Shown: in pieces, positions 41,961-54,587 of the stretch
How the letters are laid out: each line of letters opens with the position of its first letter
Position numbering within the stretch: position 1 is the first letter of the stretch
Assembly: GCF_037975245.1 (NCBI RefSeq)
Contig: NC_092570.1
Span: 14,397,501-14,461,500, forward strand
Direction: 5' to 3'
Origin: Apostichopus japonicus
Lineage: Eukaryota > Echinodermata > Holothuroidea > Aspidochirotida > Stichopodidae
Length of the DNA stretch: 64,000 bases
Translations under genes and position numbers: made by a program
Notes under the pieces: model-generated
The model's database searches: none
What the model saw: only the letters and a program-made list of their open reading frames with translations
What the model was told of the DNA's origin: nothing

Positions 41961-43726
41961 GAAATTCCACCCCAAAATGAAATATAAAGTGCAGACAATG
42001 TAACAGTGATCTGTTTTGGCCACTGTTGCACAACTGGCATCAAACTTTGACAAAGCAAACATTAACATTAGTGTATATCTATATCTTACACTGTACTATG
42101 TAAACTGTCATTTGCGATACTACATAATACTGAATTTGTCAACATTTTTTGGTTTTTGTTTTGAAAGGACACCTTGACTCTCTTTTAAACCAATAATATC
42201 GCAAGGTGTAATAAGCTCTTGTCACATTGACATTTAAGGTCTTTTGTCTGTCATTAATCCAAGCATTAAGGGTTAATAATGGGAGGAGAGAACACTGTCA
42301 TGTTGCTAAGTAGCAATAAATCCAAGTTGGGAGGGAGGGGGGGGGGGAATGTTTTTATTCAAAATTAATTGTATGTCTGTAGAGTCAGTCTTTTGCTTGC
42401 AGAGTGTTTAAGGTTCCAATGTTTTCATTTCTGAGACGTTTAATCAATCACCAGGTAAATACTTTATAGGATCATTGACCTTCACCAATCTGGATTGTAT
42501 TTTTTTTCTTTGGGGTGGGGGGGGGGGGAACAGAAAGAGGGTTGCAAAAAAATACTGAACACTTTTCATAGACTTAAGATAATATGCTCAGAGGTGATTC
42601 ACCAAAATTAACACTTAACTAAAGCTTACTTCCTCGTTCATGATCACCAAACAGGAAGTTGCGTTTTCTCTAAGACAAGAAAAGGTGCGAAACCATCAGC
42701 CATGTGTAATGGCAGCACTGCTACTAACCTTCATGTGTCAATTTACGAAAGGTGAACAACAATGGAAATTAAAGGTCAACACAGATGCAGGGTCGACCCG
42801 AGGTCGGAATGTAAATGGTGGGGGGGAGGGGGGGGGGTTGGGGACTATTAGTTTTGTACTTGTCTATTTCTTTCCACGAGGTGATCTGTTTAAGTCTCAA
42901 TGTGTGTTTGCCAAATTTTAAATGCGTCCTTTCCAGCTTACTGCCCTAAAGACTCAGTGAAAAATAACACTGTTTTTTGCAATTTTCATATTAATAACTA
43001 TTATTTTTATTGAGTTATCTGTCGTTAAACATTTTGAGCTGAATAAAATTCGCCAGATTTTTATAAGGAGTTCGTAGATCATACAAACTTCAATCAAAAT
43101 TTGCACGCCCCGCCCAACAGATCATGCGCCAATCAAATCTCTCTGTTTTTGTTTACGAATGTTTGGCCTAGGACTTACTTTCACTTTCGTGGCTAGCCTG
43201 TGTTAGGTCCATTCTCTTGAATACTATCTTTCTTTAGGTCTTACCATTATATGTGTTTTCAGACTTTTCCTCCATGAAATTGGGTAAAAAAAGTATATAT
43301 AGGTTACATTTGTGTAAGAACATGCTGATATGGGCGGCCGCAGTGATTGTACGGTAAATCGTTCGGCAACAGAAAATAAATTTCTCTCTTTCGATTGCGA
43401 CAGCTTTTCTCCATTAAACCCACCTGATCAGAGTGCATTTAGAATAAGAAACTGAATCTGCTTCTGAAGTTGGTTTTCTTAAATTCATCAGCAAACACGT
43501 ATTGAGACTTTAATAGCTCTGATTTTGTGAGTACCTTCATAACAGAAGGTGTGGTCAAGAAGACCAGTGAGGACTCTATATCAATATAGGTTATTTGTGT
43601 TTGCTCTGATGATGATGTATATTTCATATTTGTTTGAATGCCAAAGCCCTTGACAGAGCCCTGCCATGTTGAGAATCTTGGTGTCACTATTTGACAGGTT
43701 TACAGCTTCAGAATGATTTATTGCTG

Positions 43727-43730
<4 letters not shown>

Positions 43731-43806
<76 letters not shown>
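43731..43806. repeat. (AT)n microsatellite
   Basis: An uninterrupted AT tract of about 76 bp inside intron 4. It gives spurious Tyr-Ile frames. Confidence 0.97.
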
Positions 43807-43815
<9 letters not shown>

Positions 43816-45488
43816 TATTTCAGGGTGAAAACGTTCCAGGTGTAACTAACTACGTTGTATTTTCTTTGCAACGTTCAAAAACCAAAAAGGGATAGTAGTA
43901 AAGAGAGAGGACAGTTGACTACATTCCTGAGGGAATTACTGGAGAAGCATAAACCTCAAACTTCGGTCCAATTAACAAATATAGATCTGTGTGTGTTTCT
44001 GACAGTACTGATGTAGTTTCTCGCATACTTTCAATTATGTGCTATGTAAGTAGGAACACACACCTGTGTGTCTAGAATCCGACATAAAGTGACCTCAACA
44101 TTCACTTAAGTTTGCCAATTGGTGGTCATAAAAATTGTACGATATGTAGAATAGTTTGACACAGTTCTCTGCAACTACCTGTGTAGTTATTATTCTTTCT
44201 TATATATCCTTGCTCCAGGCGAAAGAAAACTATTGTATGTGGAGGTGCATGTGTGTGTATTTGATGATATGGCTTGTCAACATGAAATGTCATAATGTAC
44301 AACTTACAAGCTACAACTTCACGCTTTGTATTGTATATGGATTCATTTTAGTGAGTTGAGGAGCCCTATTGTTTGTTTGTTTTTTTGTAGAGGTCAAAGG
44401 TCCTTAGTTACATGTTTATGGTCCCCAAATATGTTATTTTAGCTCCAGTTAAACAACAGGGCAGGCATCAAGAGCACAAACCCGCGCAACCATTATTCCT
44501 TTAACAAGATTGTTACATGGTAAAAATCTTTGAGTTCAAAAAATAAGTCAAATTGTTTCAAGCACTTAATATATCCCACAAAAACAACAATTTTGATAGA
44601 CTTTCAATCCATAGCCTAGATATATTAATATAGGGGAACTTGTACTTTAGAAATTGATTTTAATTTGAAAAGGGTTTTTTAGCTGTGAGTTTTTAATTGC
44701 ATATCATTGCCTTATTGTCCCAGCCACACTCTCTCCTTCTACCCCCCCCCCCCCCTCCCCTTTAACAAAAAATTGAGTTAAGTTTTGGTCATATTAGCCT
44801 AGAATATTACTGCTCATCTTTGTAACTTATTGATGAAATGTAGTAACTCAATATTCAGGACCTTTTAATTTTATGATTGATTGGATGACTCTGTACATGT
44901 AGGTTTCTCCTTTCAAGCAAACATGCTTTAGCATTTGATTGAAAGTTAAATAATTTCTGTCATGGTAGACATGGCTCAGTGAAAATTCCATCCCGTTTAG
45001 GATGTTTCATAATTTACAATTGATTCATCCCATATCTGCTAGAAAGTCTAATAATGGTCACACATGTGCACATTTGAAATAAACCTTCTTTTAAACCCCA
45101 TTCAGAAGAAAAATGCAGGATAGAAATTTATAGTTGTTAATTACTGTCCTACTGTAGGGAATATCTGGGATTCACTTACAAGGTCACAGCCTCCAGAATC
45201 GAAAGTGTTTGCAAAATTAAACAAGCCAAGACCTTTCATTCTTTTAATAAGCAAAATCAAAGAGCTTTGTGCTGACATGTCCTGAACGTTTTCCCTTGAT
45301 TGGAATTTTTTCTTCTTTCACTTTCGATAAAACAAAAGAAGAATGTTAGGTTCAGATATTGACCAAAAGAAAACGAAACTATGTAATTATAATATAAAGC
45401 CAATTCATCGGCAATTGTCACATTTTTTTCAATTTATACTTTTAAAAATCATGTGTTTTCGCTTTTATCTTTTCTATTCCCTCTGCAG

Positions 45489-45569
45489 TGTCTTAGAAGC
45501 GAGTGGTCTGAGTATTGCGAACGGACAGTGCGATCCTTATGCACAAGTAACGCTGATATCTCCCTCGAG
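45489..45569 (+). CDS. RASA3: RASA3-like exon 5 (C2B first half)
   Basis: Encodes residues 145-171 plus two bases: SVLEASGLSIANGQCDPYAQ then VTLISPS and a split Arg codon. NGQCDPYAxVTL is the diagnostic C2B signature of RASA2/RASA3. CDPYA keeps one Asp of the usual calcium loop 1, but there is no second loop-1 Asp. Acceptor CCTCTGCAG, donor CGAG|GTTCGT, phase 2 in and out. Confidence 0.97.
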
Positions 45570-45786
45570 GTTCGTCAGTTTTGGCTGTAGTCTATAGATA
45601 TATATATATATATAAAATGTTCAACTACAGTACTGTTGTCAGGGTAACTCATTGTGTCTGGTCTGGTAGTTGTATCATTTATGTTTACATTTACATTTAT
45701 GTTACGTTTATGTTTACGTTTACATTGACCAAACCTGACAGTTTGTGTAAAAACAGCGCATTAACTGTGTATGTTCATATTTTGTA

Positions 45787-45900
45787 TTCCCTCCGATTTA
45801 CTTTGCTTACCTGTCTCCCCACAACTTCAGCACTCTCACGCTACTGTGGTCTAAGAGTGATCTGGCAACCTATCTTGCACCACCGTGCAAACTAGGGTGT
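45787..45900 (+). repeat. Dispersed repeat family, copy B
   Basis: Shares TTTGCTTACCTGTCTC, CAGCACTCTC, a diverged TCTGGCAACCT and CACCGTGCA with the copies at 36276 and 52468. It is more diverged and truncated at its 3' end. Confidence 0.65.
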
Positions 45901-46972
45901 CCCCATCACTACTGTAGTTCAATTACTCTCCAGGCAGTCTGATTCATTTCTGATTCATTCTTATATCAGTTTTTAGCTAGAAGTGTCAAATGCTAATCAA
46001 TCAATTCATTGTGAATAATGTTTGTGTCAATCGTGATCAAACACGAACAATAGAAAAGCTGATACTTGTAAAAAAAGACTCACAAACAGCAGTTAATGTA
46101 AGTCAGGTATTTTAAATAAGGGCCACAGATGATGTAAGAATGGGCATAGATGGTGAGTATGTTAACTTCATATTGGACCTTAAAAATACCTTTATTCTCA
46201 TGTTTGAAGCCTTTGAAAACCTTTTTTCTTCATTTTAAACAACCTTTAAATAAAAAAACGTTTATTTTGTTGAAGAGCTGCTTGGAGGTCTGCGTTTGTT
46301 ATGTTTCTCTATTTGAACTCATGCCAAGATTGGTAGCATTTTTAGGACTGACCGACATCTACTAAACCGTCCGACTTCCTTTATCCTTCTGTATGGCATT
46401 GTTATTAATTATACAAACTCCTACGTGTCAAATTACCCACTTTAACGAATAACAATGGTGAAATGTCAATGCTTTATATCCCGGGTCAACCCAGAGCAGT
46501 GTTTTCATTACAAATGTCACACCTAATGTTGGGATCTGATATTTCCCCCACCCCCTCACCACCTCCCATCACTGATCCTAGTCTGGCACTGGGTACAAAT
46601 CGCAGGGGTTTTGATCCCCGTTTATACTACCTTGGGAGTGTCCTTAATTTGTAAGTGGGGCCTAAAAGAAGGATCTAACATGGTTATAACTATTCCATTG
46701 CTCTGTATTATCCAGAATATTTTTCTGTTTTGTTTGTAAACCTTTGAAAGTTTTACATAATTTCACCCTCCCTTGTATTTCCGTTTAGATACCTTCTCTT
46801 CCCCCATATCTCACTGAGTATGTATTACTAGCTAAAATGCCAGTTTAGAGGTAAAGAAAGTAGATTATCAAATAGCTGTCATAAAATGTTACAACTTGGG
46901 AGTTGACCTAGGCAAGGGGGGGGGGGACAATTTGCCAATTTAATAGACCACTCAACAATCAATTTGACATCT

Positions 46973-47260
46973 CAACAAGGGTTCATTGTTGTTGTTGTAG
47001 GACACCATCCTCAACTTCACTAATAATCAGACCCCCCACAGACTAACAGGACGGATATTTATTTTTTTTTTTCTCACTTTATATACAGAAAATCGATTTG
47101 CTATGAATGGCAATGAATTTCATCAAGGGTTGTTTTTTTGTTGTAGGACACCATCCTTAACTTCACTCATTGTCAGACCCCCCACAGACTAACAGGAAGG
47201 ATATTTTTTTTTTTTTACCAAAATACAGAATATCAGTTTTGCTGTGAATGGCATTATGAC
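46973..47260. repeat. 146-bp tandem duplication
   Basis: TTGTAGGACACCATCCT, then CAGACCCCCCACAGACTAAC and GGCAATGAAT/GGCATTATG-type ends, occur twice with the landmark GACACCATCC at 47001 and 47147. The two copies differ mainly in T-run length. Confidence 0.9.
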
Positions 47261-47550
47261 GAGGAAATAGATTCCTAATTTTTCCTTCAGATTTTGGACA
47301 ATGTCTTCCTATGTAATATTGCTTTATAATTGTTTATAGCGGTATGGATGACATTTAGAGGAAGGAGTGATTGTTTGCCAGTGTTTTACTTGATTAATTG
47401 TTGTTTTAATTAGAACACTAATTACTCAATAAAATTGCTGATTATTAAGAATGCAGTCTTAAGCTTTGTTTTTCAAGATGATTTTCACACAGATTTTTTA
47501 CTTTTTTTAAATATTTTTTTTGTTTTATATCTGTTATGTTTTGTTTTTAG

Positions 47551-47623
47551 GACGGAAACCACCAAGAAGACAAAGAAGAGGAAATGTCCAAACCCACAGT
47601 TTGACGAAACCTTTCTCTTTGAG
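47551..47623 (+). CDS. RASA3: RASA3-like exon 6 (C2B central strands)
   Basis: Encodes residues 172-196: an Arg completed from the previous exon, then TETTKKTKKRKCPNPQFDET and FLFE. KKTKxK(R/K)...NPQFDExFxFE is the lysine-rich strand and conserved turn of GAP1-family C2B domains. This basic strand is a plausible site for acidic phospholipid contact (inference). Acceptor TTGTTTTTAG, donor GAG|GTAAAA, phase 0 out. Confidence 0.97.
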
Positions 47624-50600
47624 GTAAAAATAATACAAATAAATTTTTACTTTACAATCAGTTGACTGATTCAAGAATTCCCCAAGGACAATGGAAGAAA
47701 AAAAAAATATCATAGAGTGTCTTTGAAGAAAAGTTTTAAGGAATATGCCATCATTAGCATAATTGCCACGTTACAATTTATGAAGTATGTCCCATGTTGC
47801 AGAAACTTGCAGTAAGGGGAAATAAATCCAGATTTGTGCATAACACTAGGGATGGCATAGAAGAAAGAGGATGGGTGGGTGGGGGAGGGGGAGGGGGAGG
47901 GGGGTGAGAGACATTTCTGTGTATACCCTTCAACTCGCAACCTCTTCAACGAGAGTAATAATAGTGATATATATGCATGTATTTTCTACTGTCAGTGAAT
48001 ATTATAGTTATTTATTATAGTTATAATATTATAATATGTTATATATATAAGTGTATTATATTATTAAGTATTATATATATTAGTGAGTATATATAAGTGA
48101 GTATTTTCTACTGTCCGTGAATATAAGTTGACCCTCTTCTGCATAAATTAAAATTCTGATGCTGTCAATGGATGTAGAATGTCTCTGCTGCACCGTCCCT
48201 TCCAAGTCTCCCTGGTACATCCTCCCAAAACCTCCCCCCCCCCCTCAGTCATCTCTTGTAGTCTCCCTGCCTTAGTCCTTTTTCCCACCTCCCCCAGCCT
48301 CCCAGCTTTCTCACCTGCTTTAACAAATTGGTTAATAATATATGTAATAAAGGTGGAAAAACAAGGTGAGTGGAAACATCTTGCAAATGAGATCCACAAG
48401 GAGATATATCCAACCACTCAAGAGGATAAAATATTATTGAAATATTGAATCATAACCACCAGGTTCCATGAAAGAAAACAATTTTTGATCCAATAGAGCA
48501 TAATGTAAAAATGATATTGTAATGTCCTCCTGTTGAATCCACTTTTAGCAAGTTTACCTTGCCCCATATAAAATTCAAATTTTTTTTTTTTTGTCTGTGC
48601 AATCTTGTGATTTGAATAGGAATAGTAGTAAGTTAGGTATCACATTACAGAAGTGGCTGGTGGTTTAAGGATTGATATTGAGATCACTAAATATGGTGAA
48701 GTTTGTACAGAAATACCAATGTTGTATATTAAATCAAGTTGGTTTGGTGATATTAGACGTTTTCATTACTCACACAGAAGTTTCTGTTGTTGTAACATAT
48801 GAAACCGTCACTTTCCTTGGTCAGGCATTCAAATTTTTATGATTATTTTTATTAAAATTTTATGCTTGGTGCAATAGCAAATGACATTTCTTGGACAAAA
48901 CAAATTTACAATAGATGGTATGACAGATTGCCTGTTAAAGTGTATGTTAATAATCCAGTTGCTTCAATGTCAATTTTTTGATTGTCATCCAGGAAATTGA
49001 GTCATATCAGAAAACGAGACAACTCTTAAACCAAAATCTGCTCTTGTCAGGTTCAGGTATAAACTCGGGCCAAAGTTGTACGGATAATGATAACCGAGAA
49101 TGTCGCTGAGGTGTGTTCATTGATGGGTTGCAAGCTGGTGGGAAATGATGGGGTGCAGGGGAGGGGTTAAAGTGGATCTTTTCATGCGAGAGATAAACAA
49201 GGAATTCATGAGGGCTATCATTTCCAGTATCAGTCAGTCAGTCATTGCCTGCACTTTGTGTGTTTCTGGATTGTTTACAAATGTCCGACCTTTGACCTCT
49301 GTGAGTTTTGAAGGTTTTCTCCTTTGATAAAGTGGCAGAGTATCCATGTCTGGTTGATTTAGTGACTTTTTTTTATGAAAACTTGTACACAGAAAAAAGG
49401 ATTGATTTCACAGAAAATGGAACAGATGGTTTTATTTCTGGTCTTTTGCATTCTGTCAAAATGTGGTGCCAAGCGGAATGGTGTAAAGTCATGATGGGGG
49501 GGGATTTAGCCACTCGTCCTTTTGAGGGAAAACATGAATAAAATACCCACCCCAAAGGGAATGCGAAGTGCATCTACTGTTGTGAAAGTGTTACATTGAT
49601 ATTTGGTTGGAAAAGATCTTTCGAACCACAAATATCATTCCTCTTTGGTGGGAATTAAAAAAAGTTGCTTTGATTTACCCCCTCAATTTCAGTTTTTAAG
49701 GTGACAAATATTGAACTTAACATGCAAATCTGGCAATGTGTGTAGATTGAATTTTAAATTAGGAATCGTGCAAGAATCACACTAACGAACATCTTTTATG
49801 CAACGACTGCAAAGTGAAGACCTGTATGATATTTGGTATTCCAGTGACAGCGATTATGTGTGTGATGTATATACAGTATCCTCGTATGATACAGTTTTCA
49901 TTTGATGTTCTACCGATTCTGTTTCATAGTAGACCTCTAAATGTAAAAAGGAAGTATAACGATGATGTTTGTTTATACGTTAAATAAAAAAAGCAGAAAA
50001 AAACTGCTGAGTCATCTTAATTGGAGATATCCAGTTCCTGGATCCCGCTTTTAATGTTGTTTTATTTTTATTTCATCGTTAAGTTCTCGTTGCCAGGGAA
50101 CCTCATCGTCATAATAAAACCATCTTTGTCGGAAATGACAGATGTCATTCCTGAACAAAATATTCTGTATCAGGCTTTTTCCCAGAATCTTGATAAACGT
50201 TTGTTACTCACGACTTTAATCTCTCTGTATGTGACTTACAAGAGCCTGATGTAAAATGTTGTGAATGTTAATTTAATCGACAAGAAGTATTCATTATTCA
50301 AGTAAACATCTGAGCTATGATCCAAGGGTTTAATTTCAATTTGCAGAAATTTTAAGTGGTGAGGTTGATGGTGCATCAGGGATAAACGTTGGTGTTTTGG
50401 CGTCACACATTGGCGCCCATGTTTCTATGTGCTTGCACAAAGCTTCTTTACTGTAAGTGAAGTTAGCTTCAACATTTATCAGTTGCCAGCAACAGGAATT
50501 ATGAGGCAGGAGGGTGGGGAAGGGGAGGGGGAGAGAGAGAGAGGTGTAGAGTGAGAAGGGACGGGGAAGGAGCAGGAGGAACGGGTAGGGAGGGATAAAT

Positions 50601-52467
50601 GTGGGAAAACTAAACTAGGCGGAAGTCAAAGGCATCCTGGAAATTTTTACATAACCGTGGTAACGATACTTGTCTCAACTATGTAGGATAGTGTTGTATC
50701 GTTCTGTGGTTTGGTTACAGGTGCGAAACATTGAAGGAGGAGGGTAGGGTATCGTGAAAAAGGGAGAGGGAAATGGGTGTTTACGAGAGAGTGCAGCCTA
50801 CAGTGTTGAGCACTGCAAGAGCTTGTAAAACTACTGGTTGTTTTTGGGATTAATGGAGAGCTTAACTCATATATCCAATGACTTCCTCTTCTAGTTATTA
50901 ACAGGAAGGTATCTACTGTTTTAGGTCATCAATGACTTCCCATCTCCCTTGTCTGTTTTTCGAAACTTCCATCGGGAGTGAAAGAAAAGCAAGGGAACAT
51001 ATCCGGGTTCGTGACAATATCACGTACACAAATTATGAATAATTCAGCGCCGTTTTTGTAATATCATCTGTAAAGGGGAAACCCTGAATCTGAGGCTGTT
51101 TGTTGCAACAGCAAGCCTTAAAATGTGTTAAATACTTACATCTCACTGATATTGAATGCATAGAATGACCATGAATATTCATCAAACTATATCATTTTTA
51201 AGGTCATAAAGTGTACTATAACTTTTGATGGAAAAATGTATCATTATTTGTTGAGCAATGTATGCATTCATCTTTAATAACCACTTTCTTTTTCATCAGA
51301 AATATTCACGTCCAAATCATTTTTTTATGCAAAGTGTGTTTCATTTTTTTTATTATTTGTTTTATTTAGACTTGATTATTTTGGCTGTGATTCAGTATTA
51401 GGTCGGATGTAAGAATCAACAACAAATCCACCCAGTTCTCTTTCTACGTCATTCCAGATGCTTGGCAAATTTTCAGCAATATACGTGTGAAAAACTGAAT
51501 TGTTATAGAAACATGACTAGGCTTAAATTTTATTATTTTTTTCTTTTCCGGGGCAATGACATATCAAGACTAAAATTCTGTCAAATGTCGTCCTCTTATG
51601 AAGCAAAAAGTCAGTCAGTTAAGCAAAAAGAGAGATTTGGTTCATTACACCAAGAACAATATTAAAGAAGAAGTGATGAGGGATTTAAAGTTGATTCACC
51701 CTCTGAACATTTTTTGAGTTTTTAATCAAAAAGTTATTTATTAAAAGTGCAAACAGCATGAGGCAATTGCATGGGGTAATTTGCATGTGACTCTGCACTT
51801 GTGTATTAAGTTTCATCTACAGGCTAGAGCTGATCGTGTTTTTTTTCTTTTTGCTGTTATTATTTTGTCCTCTAACAGGTTCCCCGCAAAGCCAACTCGC
51901 AGCACCATCACCACCACCACCATTCTCATCGTGTCTTTAGCAAAGAGACACCCAACCGTCATAAGGTAGATATAACCCTCATCAGAAAGCAGATCCTCCC
52001 ACCCCCCAAAAGCGGTTGTCGTTTCTCCTTTTTATTTTTTTTCACCTTTGACCTTTCTGTTATTAGGTCAAACAAATATTTGAAAGCCGCTCTCTTTGCA
52101 ACATCATTAGCCATATATCTCTCTATCAGCAGATTTCACCCTTCAGCCATCTTTCAGCAGCCAGGTGTCTTTCTTCTGTTTTTGTCTCAATTTGTTGTGG
52201 TGTCATCAAGAAAATCTTATTTCCAGCTTCTTTCAACATTCATTCTCTTATCAGCTTTTTTTTTCTCATCTAGCGCTGAATAATCTCTCTGCAGGCAAAA
52301 GCAATTCTCAAGCATTCTTCTGAGATTTCCTCGAAATGTGTTTTATGACTTTTAAAAACGTCACATACTTTTCAGTGCATTAATCTCTCAAATCTTTGTA
52401 CGTCATTATCACAACATATTATTCAGTCTTTCTTTTCATTTCTATCTTGTTCTTGCCAATCGATACT

Positions 52468-52622
52468 TCCTGTGTGCTCATTGCTTACCTGTCTCGCGAC
52501 ATTAGCACTCTTGCTGTACAGTGTGTCCAGCACCGACTGGTAACCTTTTAACACTGTACGCTGCCCTCTGTGACTGGAGACTTTGGGTCTCAGCCTCTCC
52601 TTCTCATTCTACCCCCCTAAGT
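52468..52622 (+). repeat. Dispersed repeat family, copy C
   Basis: Shares GCTTACCTGTCTC, TTAGCACTCT, ACTGGTAACCTTTT, ACACTGT, CCTCTGTGACTGGA and TTCTCATTCTACCCCCC with the copies in introns 2 and 5. Best preserved together with copy A. Confidence 0.75.
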
Positions 52623-52929
52623 GCCCCGAAGGGTGAAAAAAATTGGCGGAATTCTTTATCTTAACTGATCTGTGTCTTTTCACATCGACAAACTTTACCA
52701 AAAATCAAACAAGAGGATGATCTGGGTTTTTTTTCCTTTCGAAATTAAGGGGAAAAATGCTGAATCTTTCACAAATGCAATTTTCTGCATTGTGTCACCC
52801 TTTATAATATTAGAAGTTAACTGACAACAGTGGAAACAGGCTGCATCAGGCAGGGGATTTCCCTTCTCCCCAAATGTATTTCCCCTTCTTTGAGTTGCTG
52901 GGTGGTTTGCTTCAAACCAATCCAGGAGG

Positions 52930-52939
52930 TATATATACA

Positions 52940-52975
<36 letters not shown>

Positions 52976-53042
52976 TGTATATATATATATATACATACAT
53001 ATATATATACATACATATATATATATACATATATACATATAT
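52930..53042. repeat. TA/TACATA microsatellite at SINE tail
   Basis: A complex (TA)n and (CATATA)n tract directly abutting the 3' tail of the minus-strand SINE. It probably expanded from the SINE's TA-rich end. The frames over it (52695-53258 and others) are spurious. Confidence 0.9.
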
Positions 53043-53155
53043 TTGAAATGGCAATGAGTTGGAAAATACAGAACAGTGAAAAACCTTCCAGCCTCCAGCG
53101 GGATTCAAACCTGGGCCTCTCTGTGGACACCCTAACCAGCTGTGAACACAGATTG
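53041..53155 (-). mobile_element. tRNA-derived SINE, copy 2
   Basis: On the minus strand the head reads GGTTAGGGTGTCCACAGAGA then GGCCCAGGTTTGAATCCCGC and TGGAGGCTGGAAGG, followed by the tail TTTTTCACTGTTCTGTATTT. Head and tail align with the copy at 33729-33865. This copy lacks about 10 nt in the anticodon-arm region. It shows that the family moves as head plus tail. Confidence 0.85.
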
Positions 53156-54128
53156 TCAAACCAGTAAGGAAGGTTGTCATTCCACTATACTTTTTTTTTT
53201 TTTGAGGGTGGGGGGGGGTGAGTGGTGTCGGGATATACGTACATATAATATGTAACATATTTTTGGGGGATGGGGAATGTTTCTTGGAGGGAGAGAGAAG
53301 GAGGATTATTTGGCTCCTTCAGCTTATTTGAAACCTTGTGCTGCATGCACCTTTACAAGCGGTCAAAGATATCTGGAAGTGCTTCATTTTATTATGGTGG
53401 CGTTTGGAAACTGATGAATCAACACATTTTTATCCTTTGCTTACAAGCAGTAGTTGTTTCTTTGATTCTTTGCATTTTTCCTGGATTCTTATATTAAATC
53501 TTTCTCTTTAATGTATCCAAAGCAATAAACTTGCACCCTGCTAGCTCCTTCAAGTCTCATTTTCTTTACAAGCTTTACTTCAAAAATTGTTTACTTGTTG
53601 GTTGTTATCTGAAAGCTTTTTTCACCCGAGGAAGTTCGATTTAGATGAAGGTATCAGAAACAGAGACCTACCATAGTAATCACTAATTAAAGCCAGGTTG
53701 CTACAGTATGTTAACATTGTAACTTGTCACATACTAAATGAAACTTTTACAGCACTGTCTAATATGCTTGGGCACTTTATCACCTTCCCTACCAACCCCC
53801 TTTTTATTTTTAAATACACCAAACTATTTTGGCCAGCAACTAATTTAATAATGACAACATACCTTGTTCATGATTTTTTTTTTTTTTTTGACTGATATTA
53901 ACACATTCAAGTCCAACAGACATACAGAAACACTTTGACAATACCGTACCATATGGTCTTTGGCATTGCTTGGTGGGTTTCCTTCACACTCTGCGTTCGT
54001 GGTGTCAATGGGGATAGCATTGACACGAATATAACCATGAAAAGCTCTAGCTATCGTAAATGGAATAAGGAATAAATCTGCACCACCTCCACCCACAACA
54101 ATGGCATCTTGCAAAATGTATGGTGTCA

Positions 54129-54587
54129 CAGAGATGCCAACCAGTACGATTTTATCGTATTTAGTACTATAAAACAAGTGAAATACGATAATATGATATT
54201 GCCTCTTGAAAAATACGATTTTTCATCTTTCAAAAAAAAAAAAAAAAATGAATGAATTAATTATTTTTTTTAAAGGAAGCGAAATCGCATAGAAACATGT
54301 ACGAGTAACCCCCCAAACCCTGACAAACACGTTGAACAACGAGCCTACATGGGCGGGAAATACGCGGAATCGTCAGCTTTACAATTTTCTCATTAAATGT
54401 TAATGAAATAGCAACCATTTTACTTGCCAGTTCTTACCAGTAAAACAGTTTTTCTGACATTTTACTGGCCCGGGCCAACGGGCCAGTGGTAGTGTCGAGT
54501 TTTCGTGACAATCTGATTTTTCTCTCCAAAATCTGATTTTTTAGGATATTCAGTCTGTGTTTTTGTGTCAAGAGGTTGGCATCTCTG
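54129..54587. mobile_element. CAG...CTG TIR element, 459 bp, 6-bp TSD
   Basis: It begins CAGAGATGCCAACC and ends GGTTGGCATCTCTG (perfect 14-bp TIR). It is flanked by exact 6-bp direct repeats GTGTCA at 54123-54128 and 54588-54593. Both subterminal parts have short ACGATTTT/ATCTGATTTT words. It contains an A17 run at ~54232-54248 and no transposase. It fits the hAT type with a 6-bp duplication. Confidence 0.82.

Larger units (their letters stand above)
41277..45488 (+). other. Intron 4 (4.2 kb)
   Basis: GT-AG, phase 2. It holds the 41599-41960 array, an (AT)n tract and G/C runs near 42337-42352, 42517-42529 and 44742-44755. No gene is seen; frames at 42640-42921 and 43439-43687 have no domain. 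Confidence 0.9.
45570..47550 (+). other. Intron 5 (2.0 kb)
   Basis: GT-AG, phase 2. It contains copy B of the CTTACCTGTCTC repeat and a 146-bp direct duplication. Confidence 0.9.

Noticed and set aside
52695-53258. 187-codon minus-strand frame
   Set aside because: It is assembled from a SINE, a TA microsatellite (Tyr-Ile repeats) and a C-rich tract.
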